Of a DNA stretch of 64,000 bases, positions 61,076 through 64,000 are shown piece by piece. Made by a program: the position numbers and the translations under genes. How positions within the stretch are numbered: position 1 is the first letter of the stretch; every line of letters begins with the position of its first letter. This DNA is from Pseudocolwellia sp. AS88. Its GTDB lineage: Bacteria > Pseudomonadota > Gammaproteobacteria > Enterobacterales > Alteromonadaceae. Below the pieces are notes generated by a model that searched no databases, had not been told where the DNA came from, and saw only the letters and a program-made list of their open reading frames with translations. The stretch lies in the NCBI RefSeq assembly GCF_030551755.1, contig NZ_JAUPEC010000021.1, forward strand, positions 1-64,000, written 5' to 3'.

Positions 61076-61732
61076 ATGGCAACACTTAAACAGCAAACTG
61101 AAGCTCAAATCGCTAAAACACGAGCAGTAAAACCTGAGTTTATGCAAAAGCTAGATGAGGTGTTAAAGACGGCAAGAGAATTCCAAGAAGGCGGTAATGC
61201 TTTAGCAATAAGCGCACAAGCACCTAACTTCACATTACCAAACGAAGTTAATCAAACTGTTGAATTGGCTGGATTATTAGCTAAAGGACCGGTTGTGGTA
61301 ACTTTTTACCGAGGCAGTTGGTGTCCTTACTGTAATTTACAATTAAGAGCCTTAAAAGAACGTTTAGTTGAAATACATGAGTTAGGTGCCGAGTTAGTGG
61401 CTATTAGTCCTGAAGTACCTGATAACTCGTTATCAACAAGTGAGCCTATTAGCTTAGGGTTTCCTGTGCTTTCTGATCAAGATGCACTTATTGCCGCTGC
61501 CTATGGCGTTGCTTGGAAAGTACCAGAATTAGTTTTAGAGCACATGCGTAAAGACAGAAATCTAGAATTGTCAGATATCAATAACGGTAATGGAAGTGTT
61601 TTACCTTTGCCTGCAACTTTTGTGATTAATACAGATGGCAATGTTGTTTGGCGTTTTGTTGATGTTGATTATCGAATAAGATCAGAGCCGCAGGATATTG
61701 TTGACGTGCTTAAAGCCCTTGCTAGTAAGTAA
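61076..61732 (+). CDS. Peroxiredoxin-like (AhpC/TSA) protein
   Basis: 218 residues. Thioredoxin-fold AhpC/TSA domain about 45-215. Active-site region VVVTFYRGSWCPYCNLQLRAL with Cys83 and Cys86, so a peroxidatic/resolving pair or a thioredoxin-like CxxC is possible. LPATFVINTDGNVVWRFVDVDYRIRSEP is typical. It probably reduces peroxides. Confidence 0.88.
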   Translation: MATLKQQTEAQIAKTRAVKPEFMQKLDEVLKTAREFQEGGNALAISAQAPNFTLPNEVNQTVELAGLLAKGPVVVTFYRGSWCPYCNLQLRALKERLVEIHELGAELVAISPEVPDNSLSTSEPISLGFPVLSDQDALIAAAYGVAWKVPELVLEHMRKDRNLELSDINNGNGSVLPLPATFVINTDGNVVWRFVDVDYRIRSEPQDIVDVLKALASK

Positions 61733-61764
61733 CCAACAAAAAACACATTATAGGAAAAAATAGA

Positions 61765-61971
61765 ATGAATTTTACATTAATTGAAATGGGCTCAGCGGTT
61801 GCAGCCTTTATGATTGTCGTTGGCATTATCAGCTACATTATTGGTAAAAAGAAAAGCACAACACCTGTTCGTGCTGCATTGTTAGGCACTGTATTTTCAG
61901 TGATCCCAGTGTTAGGGATTATTTATGTTTTCTATCTAGCCAACAAAGAAGATTTAGTCACTTCCAAATAG
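61765..61971 (+). CDS. Small membrane protein, two helices
   Basis: 68 residues. Helices about 9-27 and 39-58, separated by a basic loop (GKKKSTTPVRAA). AGGAAAAAAT upstream. Family not recognised. Lies between the peroxiredoxin-like and DUF3565 genes. Confidence 0.7.
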   Translation: MNFTLIEMGSAVAAFMIVVGIISYIIGKKKSTTPVRAALLGTVFSVIPVLGIIYVFYLANKEDLVTSK

Positions 61972-62012
61972 AGAAACGAATATCAATATACTGAAGCTGA
62001 GTAAGGTCAAAC

Positions 62013-62225
62013 GTGAATAAAGCAATTGCCGATTATCATAAAGATGAAGAAAACCATTGGGTGGCAAGGCTAAACTGTGGACACTTTCAACATGTTAGAC
62101 ACAATCCTCCTTGGACGAATCGACCTTGGGTTATAACTCTTGAAGGGCGACAAGCGATGATAGGGCAGGAGCTTAATTGTAAAAAATGTGATGAAGGTGC
62201 TGAGCCTGACTATAAGGTACTTTAG
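62013..62225 (+). CDS. DUF3565-like small zinc-binding protein
   Basis: 70 residues from a GTG start with TAAGG upstream. HWVARLNCGHFQHVRHNPPWTNRPWV and the terminal CKKC are the DUF3565 pattern; Cys and His could bind zinc. Function unknown. Confidence 0.82.
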   Translation: MNKAIADYHKDEENHWVARLNCGHFQHVRHNPPWTNRPWVITLEGRQAMIGQELNCKKCDEGAEPDYKVL

Positions 62226-62266
62226 CGTTAAAAAGTCTTAAAGTTTTTTTAAAAAAGGAATAATTG

Positions 62267-62734
62267 ATGTCGACATATTTTGCACAGGTTAATTGGACTA
62301 AACAAGATAACGAAAACTATCTAGACAATAAGTATAGCCGTGCTCACACTTGGTCGTTTGATGGTGGGGCGGTTGTACTTGCCTCTTCTTCTCCACATAT
62401 TGTTCCTTTACCGTATTCAGTGGAAGCGAATGTTGACCCTGAAGAAGCATTTATTGCTTCTATTTCAAGTTGCCATATGTTGTTTTTCTTATCGATTGCT
62501 GCAAAAAACAAGTTGGTTGTTAAGTGTTATGAAGACAACGCTGAAGGGGTTATGGAAAAAGACGCTCAAGGTAATATTTCTATCACTAAAGTCATTCTAA
62601 AGCCGAAAGTTGTTTTTTCAGCACAAACTCAACCAGAATACGAATTGTTAGAACAAATGCATCATCAAGCCCATCAACAATGTTTTATTGCTAATTCAGT
62701 CAAAGCAGATGTTGTTACTGAAATTCAAGAGTAA
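62267..62734 (+). CDS. OsmC-family protein
   Basis: 155 residues from the ATG (AAGGAA six bases upstream; a TTG one codon earlier is rejected). Two redox cysteines of the OsmC/Ohr fold, Cys69 (ISSCHMLFFLSIAA) and Cys139 (HQQCFIANSVK). Likely an organic hydroperoxide reductase acting in the cytosol. Confidence 0.87.
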   Translation: MSTYFAQVNWTKQDNENYLDNKYSRAHTWSFDGGAVVLASSSPHIVPLPYSVEANVDPEEAFIASISSCHMLFFLSIAAKNKLVVKCYEDNAEGVMEKDAQGNISITKVILKPKVVFSAQTQPEYELLEQMHHQAHQQCFIANSVKADVVTEIQE

Positions 62735-62756
62735 ATGAATACGAAATAAGGAAAGC

Positions 62757-63122
62757 ATGATGACAGTTCACAACAATCACGAAAAAATAAATTATGTAGA
62801 ATTTCCAGCAAAAGATCTTAATGCAACAAAAGTCTTTTTCGAAACTGCATTTAGCTGGACCTTTCAAGATTTTGGACCAGAATACACTGCCTTTACTCAT
62901 CAAGGTTTAGATGGCGGATTCTTCAAAGCTGAATTATCTAGCACACAAGCCACTGGTGGAGCGCTAATTGTGCTTTTTAGCCAAAATTTGATTGCAACAC
63001 AAAATAAAATCAAAGCAGCTGGCGGCATTATCACTCAAGAGATTTTCGAATTCCCTGGTGGAAAACGCTTCCATTTTACTGAGCCTAGTGGCAATGAATT
63101 TGCTGTATGGGGCGAGCTTTAG
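62757..63122 (+). CDS. VOC (glyoxalase/dioxygenase-fold) protein
   Basis: 121 residues from the ATG at 62757 (a second ATG follows at once). NYVEFPAKDLNATKVFFETAFSWTFQDFGPEY and GGKRFHFTEPSGNEFAVWGEL are the paired VOC modules. A substrate cannot be assigned. It follows the OsmC gene after 22 bp. Confidence 0.85.
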   Translation: MMTVHNNHEKINYVEFPAKDLNATKVFFETAFSWTFQDFGPEYTAFTHQGLDGGFFKAELSSTQATGGALIVLFSQNLIATQNKIKAAGGIITQEIFEFPGGKRFHFTEPSGNEFAVWGEL

Positions 63123-63185
63123 CTATAACGATTCAAATAACCTTCTAAATAACTCGGGTTAAGGTCTCAAATAAAAGGAATTTTA

Positions 63186-63518
63186 ATGGAATATCAAGAA
63201 AAACTCTCACCTGAAGAATGTCATGATATGAACGATATACGTAGTGAAATAGATGGTATAGATGAAGCTATTGTGGCTTTACTTGGTCGTCGCTTTCAAT
63301 ATGTGAAATCTGCAGCCAAGTTTAAAACGTCTGAATCATCTGTAAGAGCACCAGAGCGTTTTGAAGCTATGTTAAAAAAACGCAGAGAATGGGCAATTGA
63401 ACAAGGTTTGAGCCCTGATGCTATAGAAAAAATGTATCGAGATCTGGTTAATCATTTTATTCATGAAGAAATGCAAAAATGGAAACAGGAACCTCAAATG
63501 AACAGCACTTCAAATTAA
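63186..63518 (+). CDS. PchB-like chorismate mutase / isochorismate-pyruvate lyase
   Basis: 110 residues, all-helical AroQ fold. IRSEIDGIDEAIVALLGRRFQYVKSAAKFKTSE and APERFEAMLKKRREWAIEQGLSPDAIEKMYRDLVNHFIHEEMQKW align closely with PchB as I recall it. This includes the active-site Arg and the Lys of the mobile loop (AKFKTSE). No isochorismate synthase or siderophore gene is present, so salicylate production is doubtful. A monofunctional chorismate mutase is the alternative. Confidence 0.85.
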   Translation: MEYQEKLSPEECHDMNDIRSEIDGIDEAIVALLGRRFQYVKSAAKFKTSESSVRAPERFEAMLKKRREWAIEQGLSPDAIEKMYRDLVNHFIHEEMQKWKQEPQMNSTSN

Positions 63519-63546
63519 GCGTCATACCAGTTTGAATGAAAAATCT

Positions 63547-64000
63547 ATGATCAACATTTATATCGTCGCCGACATCTTTGGTATTACTCCTGCTTTGCTT
63601 GCACTGAAAGATGAATTAGCTACATCACTTGCTTTAGCAAATAAAAGCGTATCATTTACTCTTGTTGATCCTTATCAAGGGCAACAGATGAACTTCGATG
63701 ATGAAGCGAGCGCCTATGCCTATTTTATGGAACATGTAGGTATTGAAAAGTACGGCCAACATTTATATTCGGTTCTTGCTAAGCAAGCTACTCACATATC
63801 AAGTAAATCTCAAAATTTTCTTAAAGATAAAACCAGAGCTAAAACTATAGTTATTGGTTTTAGTGTTGGTGCTTCTGCTATGTGGTCTATTTCAAATAAA
63901 GCTGATCTAAATATTGACCAAGCAATTTACTTTTATGGCTCACAAATACGGCATTTTTCAGATATTCATCCTAAAATAGAAAGCACTGTTATTTTACCTA
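63547..64000 (+). CDS. Dienelactone hydrolase-like alpha/beta hydrolase, 3'-truncated by the window edge
   Basis: 151 residues visible (MINIYIVADIFGITPALLALKDEL...). The nucleophile elbow is GFSVGAS, with Ser106 as in other Ser-type DLH relatives. The family acts on cyclic esters or small thioesters; the substrate is unknown. It begins 28 bp after the mutase gene, with a weak ribosome binding site, and runs off the end of the window. Confidence 0.75.
   Translation, partial: MINIYIVADIFGITPALLALKDELATSLALANKSVSFTLVDPYQGQQMNFDDEASAYAYFMEHVGIEKYGQHLYSVLAKQATHISSKSQNFLKDKTRAKTIVIGFSVGASAMWSISNKADLNIDQAIYFYGSQIRHFSDIHPKIESTVILP

Overview
The window is a chromosomal segment of an AT-rich gammaproteobacterium. 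Protein sequences and gene order point to Alteromonadales, most likely Colwelliaceae (Colwellia/Thalassotalea-like). The reasons are E. coli-like ribosomal proteins in canonical order, an EF-G 2 paralogue of the Vibrio/Shewanella type, abundant TonB-dependent receptors (TBDRs), a DUF3802-like protein, and an ast cluster with a DUF1338 protein. The genus is inference. Most of the window is ordinary housekeeping and metabolism; the accessory interest lies in the TBDR region and in the regulation of the nitrogen genes.

Region 1 (1-18.5 kb) is translation. It opens with the 3' part of tuf and its terminator, then a decayed second tuf tail, then a convergent gene for EF-G 2. Next come the complete S10 operon (rpsJ to rpsQ), the spc operon (rplN to rpmJ, including secY) and the alpha operon (rpsM, rpsK, rpsD, rpoA, rplQ). 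The S10 and spc blocks are separated by about 500 bp holding a strong terminator and a new promoter. Leaders with recognisable structure precede rpsJ and rpsM; the rpsM leader keeps the core of the S4-binding alpha-operon pseudoknot.

Region 2 (18.6-30.3 kb) holds prkB, a DUF3802-like gene, two large TBDRs and, convergent to the first, a TPR-sulfotransferase. The two TBDRs belong to different subfamilies. They nevertheless share about 500 bp of related upstream sequence, the first codons (MKNNLSKTF) and related terminators, and both leaders carry a decayed copy of a signal-peptide start. This looks like receptor bodies exchanged between common flanks.

Region 3 (30.3-40.9 kb, all minus) carries arginine catabolism (astC/argD, astA, astD and a DUF1338 protein), an HDOD protein, pabA, and assimilatory nitrite reductase nirBD. 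Region 4 (41.3-47.3 kb) has a third TBDR with a TTG start, then a PP2C-kinase fusion overlapping the end of a NarK-type nitrate/nitrite transporter. Both nirB and narK have near-perfect sigma-54 promoters with NtrC-like sites upstream, so the cluster is probably nitrogen-controlled. No nitrate reductase gene lies in the window.

Region 5 (47.5-64 kb) has pxpC-pxpB-pxpA-ycbX (5-oxoproline use and a MOSC/ferredoxin protein), glutaminase, mpl-ubiX, a Bax-inhibitor-like membrane protein, an Asp/Glu racemase, several small zinc or membrane proteins, a 269-bp MITE-like element, a chemoreceptor, and a co-directional run of small stress or detoxification genes. That run comprises LysE, a peroxiredoxin-like protein, DUF3565, OsmC, VOC, a PchB-like mutase and a dienelactone-hydrolase-like gene cut by the window end. 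No tRNA, rRNA, CRISPR, prophage or complete insertion sequence was seen.
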